A stretch of DNA of 64,000 nt from Torreya grandis (GCA_037957365.1 JARHVA010002371.1:1178001-1242000), one strand, 5' to 3'. Positions 24,721 through 35,695 are shown, numbered from the stretch's first letter. Made by a program: numbers and translations. Notes: generated by a model not told the origin, from the letters alone.

Positions 24721-25495
24721 TACATATACATATACATACATACATACATACATATATATATATATATACATATACATACATACATATATATATGTATGTA
24801 TATATGTATAGACACACACACACACACACACACACATAACACCTTGTGCGATAGGTGCCATTCTATCATAACATAATGATGAAGGAAAAGAGCAGGATAT
24901 CTATTATCTCATCTGCACATTGATTTCATATGAGCTAAATTATACTCCCATAAAAAATGCTTGCTTAGCCATTATGTTTTCTTCACATAAGATTCAACAC
25001 TATATGCTCAATATCCAAGTTTAGCTAATAACTAAAATTGATTCTCTTAAATATCTCCTATCAAAATCTTCTCTCACAAGAAGAATGGCTAAATGGATAA
25101 TGTTTCTTAGTGAATTTGACATAGAATACATCCATAAAAAGGCCATCAAAGGATAGGCTATTATGGATAAAATTACATAAGCAACTCTTACAAATACTAA
25201 ACCTCTTATCATAGCCTTTTTGGATGAATCCATCATGATTACTATAAAATATAATAATTATAAACTATATTTTAATGGCTTCTCCACTACGCATGGTTTG
25301 GGAGTAGATATCCTTCTGGTCACCCCACAAGGAGACCTTATCCCTAAAGCTTTCCATCTTACTTTCCCATACATTAATAAAAAATTTTCGTATGAGGCAT
25401 GGATTGTTGGCCTCCAATTTTCCATCCAATGGATCATCCAACAAATCCAAGTATTTAGTGATTCACAGTTGGTAATAAAGTAAGTCAATGAGAAG
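23640..25495 (+). pseudogene. RT-RNase H connection and RNase H, split by a microsatellite
   Basis: Left of the microsatellite the frame reads [20 protein letters not shown] (about 23730-23790), the normal entry to RNase H. Right of it, from about 24840, follow [55 protein letters not shown] and FDIEYIHKKAIKG to about 25155, then a second RNase H segment at 25220-25483 (HGLGVDILLVTPQGDLIPKA, FSYEAWIVGLQFSIQW, VFSDSQLVIK). Only about ten codons seem to be missing or replaced at the microsatellite. RNase H ends after the TRIM-like insertion, at about 27900. Confidence 0.88.
23799..24836. repeat. Compound microsatellite, about 1.04 kb
   Basis: An uninterrupted mosaic of (CA)n, (TG)n, (TA)n, (TATG)n/(CATA)n and short GATA interruptions. 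CA and TG runs alternate, giving many local inverted repeats (for example TGTGTGTGTACACACACACA at about 23897-23916). All long open frames here, in every frame and strand, are Tyr/Ile/Cys/Val/His/Thr repeats and do not represent genes. The flanks are RNase H coding sequence on both sides. Confidence 0.97.
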
Positions 25496-25647
25496 TTCTA
25501 AAAAAAGGATGAAAAATCATTTCTATAAAAATAATAATGGATTAGTTAAAGCAAAAAATTTAGTCCATTACATCTAAGTTTTTAGGTTGTGGAGCTAAAA
25601 GCTTCACTGATGCAAACATGGAGGAGGTTGCTTAGTGTCATAGTAAC

Positions 25648-25761
25648 TGACATCGGTCAGGCCAACTGACGTCGGTCAGAGGTGGAAAAGAAGCTACTGA
25701 CATCGGTCATGGATCGGCTGACATCGGTCATCTCTAGATAGACAGCGACTGATGTCAGTCA
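25648..25761. promoter_or_regulatory. Five near-palindromic TGAC-N4-GTCA boxes in the LTR
   Basis: TGACATCGGTCA at 25648-25659, TGACGTCGGTCA at 25667-25678, TGACATCGGTCA at 25698-25709 and 25719-25730, and TGATGTCAGTCA at 25750-25761. The sister LTR has the same array at about 26925-27040 in decayed form. Each box is two inverted TGAC half-sites, the core bound by plant WRKY and TGA-bZIP factors. Position near the LTR start suggests a U3 enhancer; that role is inference. Confidence 0.65.
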
Positions 25762-26080
25762 CCTGTGTGGTTCCAAAACTATTAGTTACATGAACAGTTA
25801 GTTTAATGAACCAGTTGTTTGCATGTAAAGACTAATTTTAGTCTTGAGCTATGTTTCTAATTATTGTAATTGGAAAGTCTAATTATTGTTTGTATGGGAT
25901 CTATTTAAGAGACCCATGGGGCTGTATTGTAATTTGGAGAATCATAAGGACTTAGATAGGCAAGGACAAGGGTTCTTCCCAAGTGTAATATCTAGGTCGG
26001 TAGGTGTGCAAGACCAGGTTGATCTATAGGTGTGCAAGATCAGGTTAGATCTACATGGTAAGTAAGGTTAGTTGATCTGC

Positions 26081-26082
<2 letters not shown>

Positions 26083-26135
<53 letters not shown>

Positions 26136-26140
26136 TGCGC
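26083..26140. repeat. (GT)24 tract with GCGCGTGCGC end
   Basis: Alternating GT from 26083 to 26130, then GCGCGTGCGC. The sister LTR has only about eight GT units at 27356-27372. The tract has grown or shrunk since insertion. Confidence 0.95.
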
Positions 26141-26856
26141 AAGGTCAAAGGAGATCTATGGGATAGCAAGGTCAAAGGAGATCTACAACACAACAGGTAG
26201 CAAGATCAAGGGAGATCTACTTGGATTATGTGTATGTACTCAGTGGTACTGACAGTATTGTAATTGAGAGAGAGAACTCTTGAGGGAGAATTACTGGTAT
26301 GCCCTAGAGGTGTGGGAAGAGTGTGATTTCTTTATTGTATTTCCTTCTAGATGAGTTGAATACAAGTGTGTATTGTCTCTCATATTTTTTGCTATTTCTA
26401 AATTCTAGTTAAATTCCGTGTTTAGTTGCTTATACAAAGGTAATCAATTGTGCTCTTAATCCTAACAATTGGTGTTAGAGCTTTGTGAGCCTAGGTCCTA
26501 ACAAGTGGTATCAAAGCCGAGTTGCTGGTTCATCAAGTGATACCACTATTAAGTGGTATCAGAGCTCGGTTGAAGGTTCTCATAATGAGGTTCACTAACA
26601 CCTTGGTTTCAGAGTGTGTTAAGTGTTTGTTGATTACAGGTCACTCTCAGGGGTTTCTAATTGAGTGGGAGTAAAGCAATGGCAGAAGAAAGTACACTAA
26701 GAATGGAGGAACTCAATGGCAAGAGAAGCACCACAAGGTTCACTATGGTGTTTGGTCTTCAAGACTGAACTTAAAGAGGGATACAAGCCAAGAAATAAAA
26801 TTAGACAATATACAGGTATAGGTATAGGTGCAGCTATTTATCTCCAAGTGGGATAT

Positions 26857-27774
26857 TTTTAGGTTGTGGATCTAAAAGCTTCACTGATGTAAACATGGAG
26901 GAGGTTGTTATGTGTCACAGTAACTAACGTTAGTCAAGCCAATCGACATTGGTCAGGGGTGGACAGGAAGCTGCCGACATCAATCATGGATCAGCTGACA
27001 TCGGTCATCTCTAGACAAATAATGACTGATGTCGGTCACCTATGCGGTTTCAAAACTATTAGTTACATGAATAGTTAGTTTAACAAACCAGTTGTTTGCA
27101 TGTAAAGACTAATTTTAGTCTTGAGTTGTGTTTCTAATTATTATAATTGGAAAGTCTAATTATTGTTTGTATGGGATCTATTTAAGAGACCCATGGGGCT
27201 GTATTATAATTTGGAGAATCATAAGGACTTGGATAGGCAAGGACAAGGGTTCTTCTGAAGTGTAAGATCTAGGTCGATAGGTGTGTAAGACCAGGTTGAT
27301 CTGCAGGTGTGCAAGATCAGGTTAGATCTACATGGTAAGGTCAGTTCATCTACAAGTGTGTGTGTGTGTGTGCAAGGTCAAAGGAGATCTACAACACAAT
27401 AGGTAGCAAGATCAAGGGAGATCTACTTGGAGTATGTGGTGTACTTGATGGTACTGGTAGTATTGTTATTGACTGGTTGAAACAACAACTCTGTGTTTGA
27501 GTTGATTTTGTTTGTAATTGAGAGAGAGAACTCTTGAGGGATAATTATTGGTACACCCTAGAGGTGTGGGAAGAGTGTGATTTCTTTATTGTTTTTCCTT
27601 CTGGATGAGTTGAATACAAGTGTGTATTGTCTCTCATATTCTGTGCTATTTTTGAATTCTAGTTACATTTTACTTCTAGTTAAATTTCGTGTTTAGTTGC
27701 TTATACAAAGGTAATCAATTGTGCTCTTAATCCTAACAATTGGTGTTAGAGCTTTGTGAGCCTAGGTCCTATCA
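26857..27774 (+). repeat. 3' LTR of the TRIM-like element
   Basis: Aligns with 25580-26503. It has a short insert at about 27465-27515 (between TATTG and TAATTGAGAG) that is missing in the other copy, and a shorter GT tract. It ends CCTATCA. Confidence 0.9.
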
Positions 27775-27910
27775 TGAGTAAATACCAAGGATAATTAATA
27801 AGGCAACTAACTCCATGGCTATTATTGGGTATTTAATCAACCTTCCTAAAGATGTCCTTGAAGGAAATTTTATAATTGAACATTTGATCTTACCGGCCCA
27901 CCAATCCATG
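27775..27910 (+). pseudogene. End of RNase H of the giant element
   Basis: The host RNase H frame resumes directly after the TRIM-like element: INKATNSMAIIGYLINLPKD, then NFIIEHLILP. This matches the DSMAT-x-SLLSLP end of Tat-branch RNase H. The residue join with 25575 is in register once one copy of the target duplication is removed. Confidence 0.75.
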
Positions 27911-28109
27911 GATCATCTCTAAATTTGTGCCATTATTGATCCCAGTATCCCATGATTTCATGATATATATACCTATCTCCATGATAATATCCTTCCACCA
28001 AACATAAATCATCATCAACACAAGGCTTTTATCTACTACACATCTTTTTATACCATCTTTGGTAACATGCTCTATCAGAGAAGCCATGAAGGGACCTTGT
28101 TGAGATGCC

Positions 28110-28845
28110 TAAACTCAAAATAGGATACTCTTGTGATCAATGAGGTCCATGATATCTATGATGGACATGTCAATGGAATGGACCTAGCTAATAAATTACT
28201 CAGGACTAGATATTATTGGCCTACAATATAACAAGATGCCTTCTAATATGTTTGTAAGTGTGTAGCCTACCAAAAACATGATAACCTTATTCATGCACCT
28301 ATGCAAGAGTTGCAACCTATTATAAGTCCATGGCCATTTTATTTCTAGGGATTAGATTTAATTGGTAAGATAAATCTAACATCATTTGATGGACACAAGT
28401 TTATAATCACAACTATGGAGTATTTAACAGAATGGGTTAAGACTATGCTACTCATCTACACCATAGGTCTCTAGATCTCCAAATTTATTTTGAATTAGAT
28501 CATTTTCTATTTTAGCATTCAAACCAAAATTCTATCTAACAAGGCAAATATTTTAAAAATCAAGAATTCTAAGACCTATGTAAGAATTATCACATCAAGC
28601 AACACTTTTTAACACCCTATTACCCCTAGGGGAATGGATAAGCAAAATATACTAACAAGACTCTTCTCAAAATTATAAAGAAAATAGTCAATGATCCAAG
28701 ATGAAACTAGCACTTGAAATTTTATCCTTCACTCTAGTCTTATATAATTAGTGTTAGGACACCACTGGGGCCACTTCATACTCTTTAGTTTATGGTATAG
28801 AAGTTATCTTGCCTATATAAGTGGACTCTCCTATTTACACATCTT
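28110..28845 (+). pseudogene. Integrase relic of the giant Tat-type element
   Basis: The zinc-binding N-terminus is at about 28138-28300: HDIYDGHVNGMDLANKLL, RYYWPTI, then CKCVAYQKHDNLIHAP. The core follows with FQGLDLIGKINLTSFDGHKF (first Asp, about 28345-28400) and a later YYPRGNGQAKYTNKTLLKII-like stretch at about 28618-28680 in which the catalytic Glu position reads Lys. A GPLHTL and MV-x-KLS block ends the homology near 28840. The usual C-terminal domain is missing. Frameshifts lie near 28500 and 28790. Confidence 0.85.
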
Positions 28846-30729
28846 ATTGTAGGGCATCATTACATATTTATGATTGTTATTAAAATCTATTATACATAAA
28901 CATTTCATTTAGATCCCAATCACATGTATATCCATCAAACATCCTTATCTTGGTTTATTTTATCTTATTTTATCTTTTGTATATATGTGTGTGTTTAAAT
29001 GTGTATTGTTGTTTGATAAATTCCTAAGTCTTGTATATATTTTTTATAATTAGTTACATTGTCTTGTTCTCATAAGTTGTCTTGATAGGGAACAAGGATG
29101 GTCTAAGTGACTACTTGGTATTAAATTAGGCAAATCACTCAAAATAGAGTTCTCCATATACAAATATTTCAATGCACCCTTGACCACTATCATGACAGTG
29201 GCACACATTTATTAAATGGTATAATATTAAATTAGATTGCTTACATCATTAATGTCTTTAAAAAATTTCCACCCATTTTATCCCCCAAATCAAATCTAAC
29301 GTAATCATCCTAAAATCTTAATCACATCCCCACCCATCTCTTTAGTGCAGGAGGATTGTTACCCAACCATAATTTTGAAACATGACATTAAATAATGGAT
29401 TATATTCATTAATACATTGATTAACCTAGTTCCTAAAATTTTTAATAAACCATACTCATATCATTTTACCATTTTAACATGATCACATCCCATTCATATT
29501 AGATATATTTAAACATTAATTCATATAACATCATCACATAAATAATCATCTATCTACCATATCATCATCATATAATCAAATGCATAATACCAATTTTTAA
29601 CTAACCATTCATATAACATCATACACATAATCATCATATAGCTAAAACATAATTACATCCATCATGCATGCTTCATAATCATAAATTCAATACAATAGAA
29701 CCATACATAATCACATAATGCATAACACATACCACATCCAAAATCTCATAATCATGCTCATATATAATAGTCTGAAATGCCCACATGGAGTCCATGTCAA
29801 AATATATAGAAAAAAAACATGGACCTCATGGGCATCAATGTGTTAAAATAGATAAAATGTCCATAACATAATAAAAAATCTCATAAATATTAACTATGGC
29901 CTAAGTGGCCCCTGGGGACACTGATGCACTAACTGAGATGAGCTAGCTCTAGAAGTAGTCACATGCTACTTAGGTGGCACTATCACCTCATATAAGTATC
30001 TATATTATTTTTCTTCATATATCAATCTCATAAATTCCTACATCACCCTAACCATCCCACCTATTATCATGGATCCATTTACCTCCTCCTTGGCCCTCTC
30101 AACCACTTATACCTCCCTTGTCAAATCTTTAATCTAAGCCTGTGTCTAATTTGAGCCTGTAAACTAGTAATTTGAGTATCATGACTCTAGATATATATCT
30201 ATAACATCACTATCTACACCTTTTAGGAGGTCACTTGTCCTCATAAACCTATCACCTACCCTATGCATGGGCTAACTAGTCATCTCTTTATAATATCTTC
30301 CCCTATAACTAGGATCAGATCTAATCTATCTCTATCATTATACCTTTTATCTCAAATATACCTACATGTACCTCTATCTTGAGTCACTCTAGTAAGGACA
30401 TCTCATCCTCTATTAAAGGATGTTGGGAGGACCCTACCTCATCTCCAACCCTGCTATCACTAGCCTGTGTACCACTCCCTCTAGCCTAAGCCATAACCAC
30501 TACTTGACCTCCATTAGGGCCTCCCTAATTCCCCCCATATACATCTATAACATCTGGACCTTCCTGTACATTCAGTACATTTTGAGCTAGGACTTATCTT
30601 CTCCTCCACCTTAGTAACCTTGCCTATGCCTATAATACTCTCCTCACCACCCCTCTCCTCACTCTGACCCTACTTTTGAGTAACCTCACTGGTAGGCTCT
30701 ATGTACACCATGTTGTAGAAGAAATTGTA
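28846..30729 (+). other. 3' non-coding region of the giant element, left part
   Basis: No frame is recognisable. CAT/ATC/AAT-rich, with very few G on the plus strand from about 29200 on. The right end probably covers the C-terminal part of the antisense PMD frame. Confidence 0.5.
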
Positions 30730-31860
30730 ACACCTGGGTCTGGAATGCGTGTCTAAAAATCCCATGCTATTTAGGTGTTACTATCATAATTTGCACATGT
30801 TATAGCTATATCCACCAATATTCCCCAATGTGGCCTCTATTGATCACTTAGTTCAAATATGTGATCTTCCCTTAGAATATCCTAATGTAACCCAAAATAT
30901 CTCTACACTTGATCCAATTTGTAATTCTCAATAATGTAATCCCTTTGACCTATAAGGAACCCTTTTAACTTGTGATGTATCACTTTATCAACATGTACTA
31001 ATTGACCTCTACCTCATCCTCCCATCTAAACTATAGCTTCATGTAAGGTATCCAGGTAATGTGATTGGGACTTAGTCCATCTAATGCCTATCTATAAAAT
31101 CTCATCTCCCTTACATGACCTCTCTTTACCCCTAATAAAATGTGCCAACCAAAAATGATAGGCTCATGTGGATGTCTAACTTCTCAAGTACCCAATAATG
31201 ATAGACCCAAGCTCCAAATCTAGAGCAATAATGATAGACCCAAGCTCATGGATCTTTTGTAGTATCCCATATGTAGCTCCTGATATAAGTAATCCAACAC
31301 TACTGGCCCCCAAGTAAATACTCTAAAGTCTTGTACCATATCTGATACTACATCTCACAAACCCAAATGAAACCACTATCTTCTCTTATTCAAAAAGAGT
31401 ATACTATTCATAAGAGACATCAAAACTAATGTTAGTTTATCAATGGATCCCTCCTTTAGACATATGTCTATATCTACCTATGCATCTTGTATACTAATAT
31501 GTAACCTCCCCAGTGATCTTTATACAGTCACACTAAGTATGTGTGATTTCCAATAAATCATATGCCTTGTCATCAATAGTCGAAAGATCCAATACACATC
31601 CTCTAATATGAAAGTCATATCTACCATCACAAAATGGAAGGTACTCATCTCTTGGTTCCATATCCTTACTAACATTATAATCAGGGCTCTATCAATCCTC
31701 ACCATTAACATGGTCATAACATAGTATAATCCCACTAGCTCCAACACACTATACTCCACTAGGGTCAATAAATGCATCTCATGAAGTACCTAGGGCTGCC
31801 ATAGCTGAGATAGAATCATGCCTAAGTCCTCCTATACCAATCATACATATTTTAACTAAA
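30730..31860 (-). pseudogene. Antisense plant mobile domain (PMD, MAIN/MAIL-like) relic
   Basis: The minus strand encodes a decayed PMD (aminotransferase-like plant mobile domain), known from MAIN/MAIL proteins and from plant transposons. The open piece 31520-31777 reads LTLVEYSVLELVGLYYVM, VRIDRALIIMLVRIW, then STFHFVMVDMTFILEDVYWI, where the family has VERW-RPETHTFHL-GE-TITLEDV. Downstream in sense come LMNSILFLNKRR, FTWGPVVLDYLYQELHMG (family SWG-AVLA-LYR-L) at about 31290, and SPNHITWIPYM at about 31060. Stops break it, so no protein is made. It lies antisense between integrase and 3' LTR, the place where extra antisense ORFs of Tat-branch elements are known. The C-terminal limit is uncertain. 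Confidence 0.75.
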
Positions 31861-33456
31861 CCTATCCAATCACACATTATATTTTCACCTATCTTACCCA
31901 ATCACCTTACTACCTTAACCAATTTCTACTCATTCCCCTAATCCCTAATCTTATTTACCCTAACCTTAAACCCAAGTCCTAATTCCCATAAATTTTCATC
32001 ATAAGTAACTTATATCCTAGCTAATCCTAATTAACCCTCATTTTAACTAACTAATCCCTCCTCCCACCTATATCCCTAAATAATTAGCTTACCCCTATCA
32101 ATCCTTCACCCCCGCCATCATCCCTCCATCTTATGACTACCCCTCCAAAATTAAATAAGTCCCTATCCTAAACCATATAACCCACCCCTTTACCTTTTAC
32201 ACCATCCTATGTAACATCACCATTTACAACCTATGGCTATGAAAAATTGTGACTCCCTTCTCATGGTATCATGATATTACAAATCACTTTCTACAGTATT
32301 GTAGTACCATTATTTTCCTCTCATAGTATTGTATTACCACAACCTACAATTTTGATATCAACACTCATGGACACAATAATGCCACCAAGGGCATTACCCT
32401 TAATTGTGGTATTGCACCCATAACATCTCTAACCTAAAACCTAAGAAATAACTACTAAAATACAAAAATTGATAGGCTAGGAGTTGACTACATACGTTTG
32501 GTCCTATGTCCTAAGGGCTTTGGAACTCTCTAACCCTCTCACTATGATGTGAAGCCCATGGGATGCAATCCATGGTCCTAGATCTAAAGAACTATTTCAC
32601 CAAGGGTAAAAGATAAAATGACCCTTTTTTCATCCCCCTTGACCTCTTTGACTCCTTTTTTAATCCCCCATCACTGCTTTTACCCCTAACACACCCATTA
32701 TCATATTAACCCCTCTTTGACTCTCTAAATTCATATGCCTTATCTATCATCACATTTAATTATTAACTATCATCCCTTAGTCATTTGGGGCATGGCCTTC
32801 CATCTCCCTATCATTCATCCCAATTTTGATTAAGAAATTCATCATCCTGAGGTCTCCTAAGACTATGTAGGCAATACTTGGCCATAATTTGGTGCCTTAG
32901 GATAGCTCAGCCACTATTAACCCCTAATCCCATCCTAGATGAAACAATTGATCTTATTATATCAGTTTTAGCTATGCATCTCAAATAAAGTGGATTATTA
33001 TCATTAATCAACTCATCTAACTTCAATTATAGGATTTTAGCCCTATCTGACATGTGTCCTTAATATAATAATTATCATTAGCTTGTATCCTATCTCATCT
33101 CTTTATCTCCTAGACAATATCTCCATCTTGAGAATTCACATCTTATCAACAATCTCCTTTCTAGACATTGATCATTCATCTAGAAACCATCTCTCAAGAT
33201 TATGCCACTTTATCCCTGAGAAATATATGCTTGGGGTAAAATCCATCATAGCTATATCATTACTTGGGTCATTCTAACCCTTCTTATCATCTTAGTATTA
33301 TCCCACCTTGGGACTTCTATTTGAGTGACCATTCAAGTCGTTTCTTCTCACATACTCCCTCGAGTGGGCATCATACCTACTAAAAACATTCACGATAATG
33401 GTTTTTATTTGAAATAACACTACTCTTTCCATCTTTTCCACTCACAACACCCTTTC
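31861..33456. other. 3' non-coding region of the giant element, right part
   Basis: No gene seen. The plus strand is markedly poor in G and rich in CCCTAAT/CCTAACC-like text at 31880-32100, without a regular period. Motifs such as CATGGTATCATG and GTATTGTAGTACC at 32255-32345 resemble the 5' leader. The ORF at 33083-33277 looks like chance. Confidence 0.5.
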
Positions 33457-33470
33457 AAAAAGGGGGAAAA
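33457..33470 (+). other. Polypurine tract of the giant element
   Basis: AAAAAGGGGGAAAA-type purine run just before the right LTR. No comparable run borders the left copy, so the right copy is the 3' LTR in plus orientation. Confidence 0.8.
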
Positions 33471-34268
33471 TATATGCACCTAAATATGCTGCCCTAATAA
33501 TCCCATTAAACACACTAATATAACCCATAACTATATTCCCTAATCAATTAATTAATATTCTAATCCCTACATAAAATCCCCTACATCCCATGAAGCTTAT
33601 TCCACTCTCACAATTAATTAATCACCTTCATTAACCCATCAACTAAGCCTACTTACATACTAATCTACCCACTAGCCCAATTGACAATTTAAAATTCGCT
33701 TTTATTCACCTAACTACCACCCTACTAACCTAGCCTTTCCTACACCCTTACTCCCTAATGGAGTTTATAAAATTAGAGTATTATAGAATATCCTATAACT
33801 TATCTTTCCCCCTCTAGAACCCTTTATTCTTTAAGTTTCCAAAGAATTAAAAATTCCTTGGAAATTCATCAACCATTGATCTCACTATCTCAATATTAAA
33901 TCAGAGCCATTGATTTTCCCTCCCATGGCTTATATAAACAAGCCATACCTCCATGACCAACTAACTTAGATAAGTTGGATAACCTTGAGAGCTACTATGC
34001 TTGCATTTATCATCCATCATCAAATCACTTCCATATCCTTGTCAAAACCATCAACAAGCCAAGAAGCCATTATCAAGCTCAATCTAGCAATCTAACAATC
34101 TTATCATCTTGCACTTAAAATCATCTTGGAAATCTTAGAGATGATTTCTAAGGGACAAAAAGATGGTAATAAATCCCATTTTAAGTATTTGATTGTTCCC
34201 TTATCCCCTCCTTTAATGCTATTTTTATTTTTAAGTTTTTATTGCAGTGAATAGTAATATAGTGAACA
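33471..34268 (+). repeat. 3' LTR of the giant Tat-type element
   Basis: Matches 11189-11990. It starts TATATGCACC and ends near GTGAACA. The TATA box is conserved at about 33931-33940. Confidence 0.8.
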
Positions 34269-35515
34269 AAGTAAAATAATTAGTACCTAAGTGCACACTC
34301 TAATAAAACAAACACAAAGCATGCATAGTATCTACCAAAACTTCTACTGTTATACCAGTCTTTAAAGGAATTAATTTTTATTCTAAAAAATAAAAAGCAC
34401 ATGTAGCTAGAGTTTTTTAAGACCCCCTCTTTCTTTGAAGAATTGATACATGGAAAGGAACTTAGAGTGACAAAGTAACTTGGAATTTATTAGGATAATA
34501 TATGGTAAGTGGAGTCAATTAATTTAAATATTTTTTATTGTCTTATCTAGATGGTCCATAAGGGCCTAGAAACACTTGAGCAAAAAATTCACATCAATTG
34601 GATTCAAACTATCTAGCTTGTTATGAAAGGGTCTTGTCCCTTTCACAATAAATTCAATAGTGTACTACATATTGAAGTTTGATGTCTAGACCATCACATG
34701 GCCTAAGAATATATTAGAATTGTCAGTGTAAGCACTTAACCACTATCCAATCTAATGATGTACTTAATTTATATCTCCCACTAGAGAGTGGGGTTAGAAG
34801 GGTGCTAAGAGATGAAACCCTAGGTCAATGCCCACATAAATAAATTGTGAGGAGGTGATGAACTATTGATCACAAGCCAAAAAAATAAAAATAAAGGAAT
34901 AACTAGGTCATTTATGAATCTCCTAAGTCCCGAGGAATAAGGAGAGAACATACATGACATTTATTTTGGTTTGAATCAATAAAGAAAACAAAAAAATATG
35001 TTTTTGGTCACCCAATTTCCCTAAATGGGACAAGGAGAGATCATACGTGCAAGGCTTTACTAAAATGAAAATATTTTAATAAAAAAACTAAGTGCCTTGT
35101 AAAATAAGAATAAAAAGTAAAGTGCTCTTAAGAGCTCTAAGGCTCTAAGTATAAATGTTATTGTTCCTTTTAAACACTTATTTTAAGTGTGATTGAATTT
35201 TGGCCTTTGTTTAGAACTTTGAAATGACAAAAAACAAAATTATTTACACAAGATTTGTAATCACCAAAAGACAATGTGAAATGACCTTATTAATGTGTAA
35301 AATTCGTTCTCTTTTGCTTAATTCCCTATAATAAGCATTAGAAGATTGATTTGCACTTTATTAGATAATGAAGGCCACTTGTAAATTAGATCAAAACCAT
35401 TAAAAATATACCCTATGGAATTATTTCACAATTATGTAGTCAAGTGTAAACTTTGTAATTGTAAGTTAGTGAAAAACATAGAAAGCAAGAAAAACATAGA
35501 AGGGCTTATAGTTTG
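34269..35515. other. Right flank of the giant element; no gene seen
   Basis: AT-rich non-coding sequence. Two related blocks about 110 bp apart (AAGGAGAGAACATACATGAC near 34940 and AAGGAGAGATCATACGTGCA near 35034) suggest a local duplication. Nothing else is recognisable. Confidence 0.4.
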
Positions 35516-35695
35516 ATTTCATAGTTACTAGATGATTTTAAAACTATCTTCAATTATTTTGCAACTACTTCAATGATTTCACAAATACCTTTAGCAATTT
35601 CACAACTATTTTAAGTGATTTCACAACTATCTTTAGTTATTTCACAACTATCTTCAGCAATTTTGGAACTGCCTTCAATGATTTCACAATAGTTA
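35516..35695. repeat. Tandem repeat, unit about 23 bp
   Basis: About seven imperfect copies of TGATTTCACAACTATCTTTAG. It is followed to about 35980 by looser repeats around CTACGTATTTA-x-GAATTTGAA. Confidence 0.85.

Larger units (their letters stand above)
25580..26503 (+). repeat. 5' LTR of the TRIM-like element
   Basis: Begins TTTTAGGTTGTGG and ends CCTAACA. Both LTRs begin TT, not TG, so this is either a shared substitution or the family form. It contains five TGACATCGGTCA-type boxes (25648-25761) and a long GT tract (26083-26130). Confidence 0.9.
25580..27774 (+). mobile_element. TRIM-like non-autonomous LTR element (large LTRs, 353-bp interior)
   Basis: Two direct repeats of about 920 bp (25580-26503 and 26857-27774) enclose only 353 bp. 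A primer-binding site (TGGTATCAAAGCCGAG, 26506-26521) follows the first repeat by 2 bp, fixing plus orientation. The interior opens a short frame at 26680 (MAEESTLRMEELNGKRS) like the first residues of a copia Gag, then stops, so it derives from a Ty1/copia element. Flanks TAAGT (25575-25579) and TGAGT (27775-27779) are a 5-bp target duplication with one transition. The insertion splits the RNase H frame of the host element. Confidence 0.9.
11189..34268 (+). mobile_element. Giant Tat-type Ty3/gypsy retrotransposon with nested insertions
   Basis: About 0.8-kb direct repeats at 11189-11990 and 33471-34268 enclose, on the plus strand, a leader, gag (19027), zinc knuckle (20600), protease (21290), RT (22690), RNase H (23640-27900, interrupted) and integrase (28110-28840), then a long non-coding stretch with an antisense PMD relic. 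Order, protease motifs and the antisense ORF point to the Tat/Ogre-like branch. A purine tract (AAAAAGGGGGAAAA) directly precedes the right repeat, fixing plus orientation. Removing the copia derivative, the TRIM-like element and the microsatellite leaves about 15 kb. Target duplications are not clear: GTAAT on the left and GTAAA near the right end are only candidates. Confidence 0.8.

Noticed and set aside
23718..24876. Very long open frames on both strands (up to 361 codons)
   Set aside because: They translate the microsatellite into Tyr/Ile/Cys/Val/His/Thr repeats. All frames and both strands are open because the repeat lacks stops.
31880..32100. CCCTAAT/CCCTAACC-like text suggesting an interstitial telomere repeat
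   Set aside because: There is no regular 7-bp period and the C-rich text belongs to a broad G-poor stretch.
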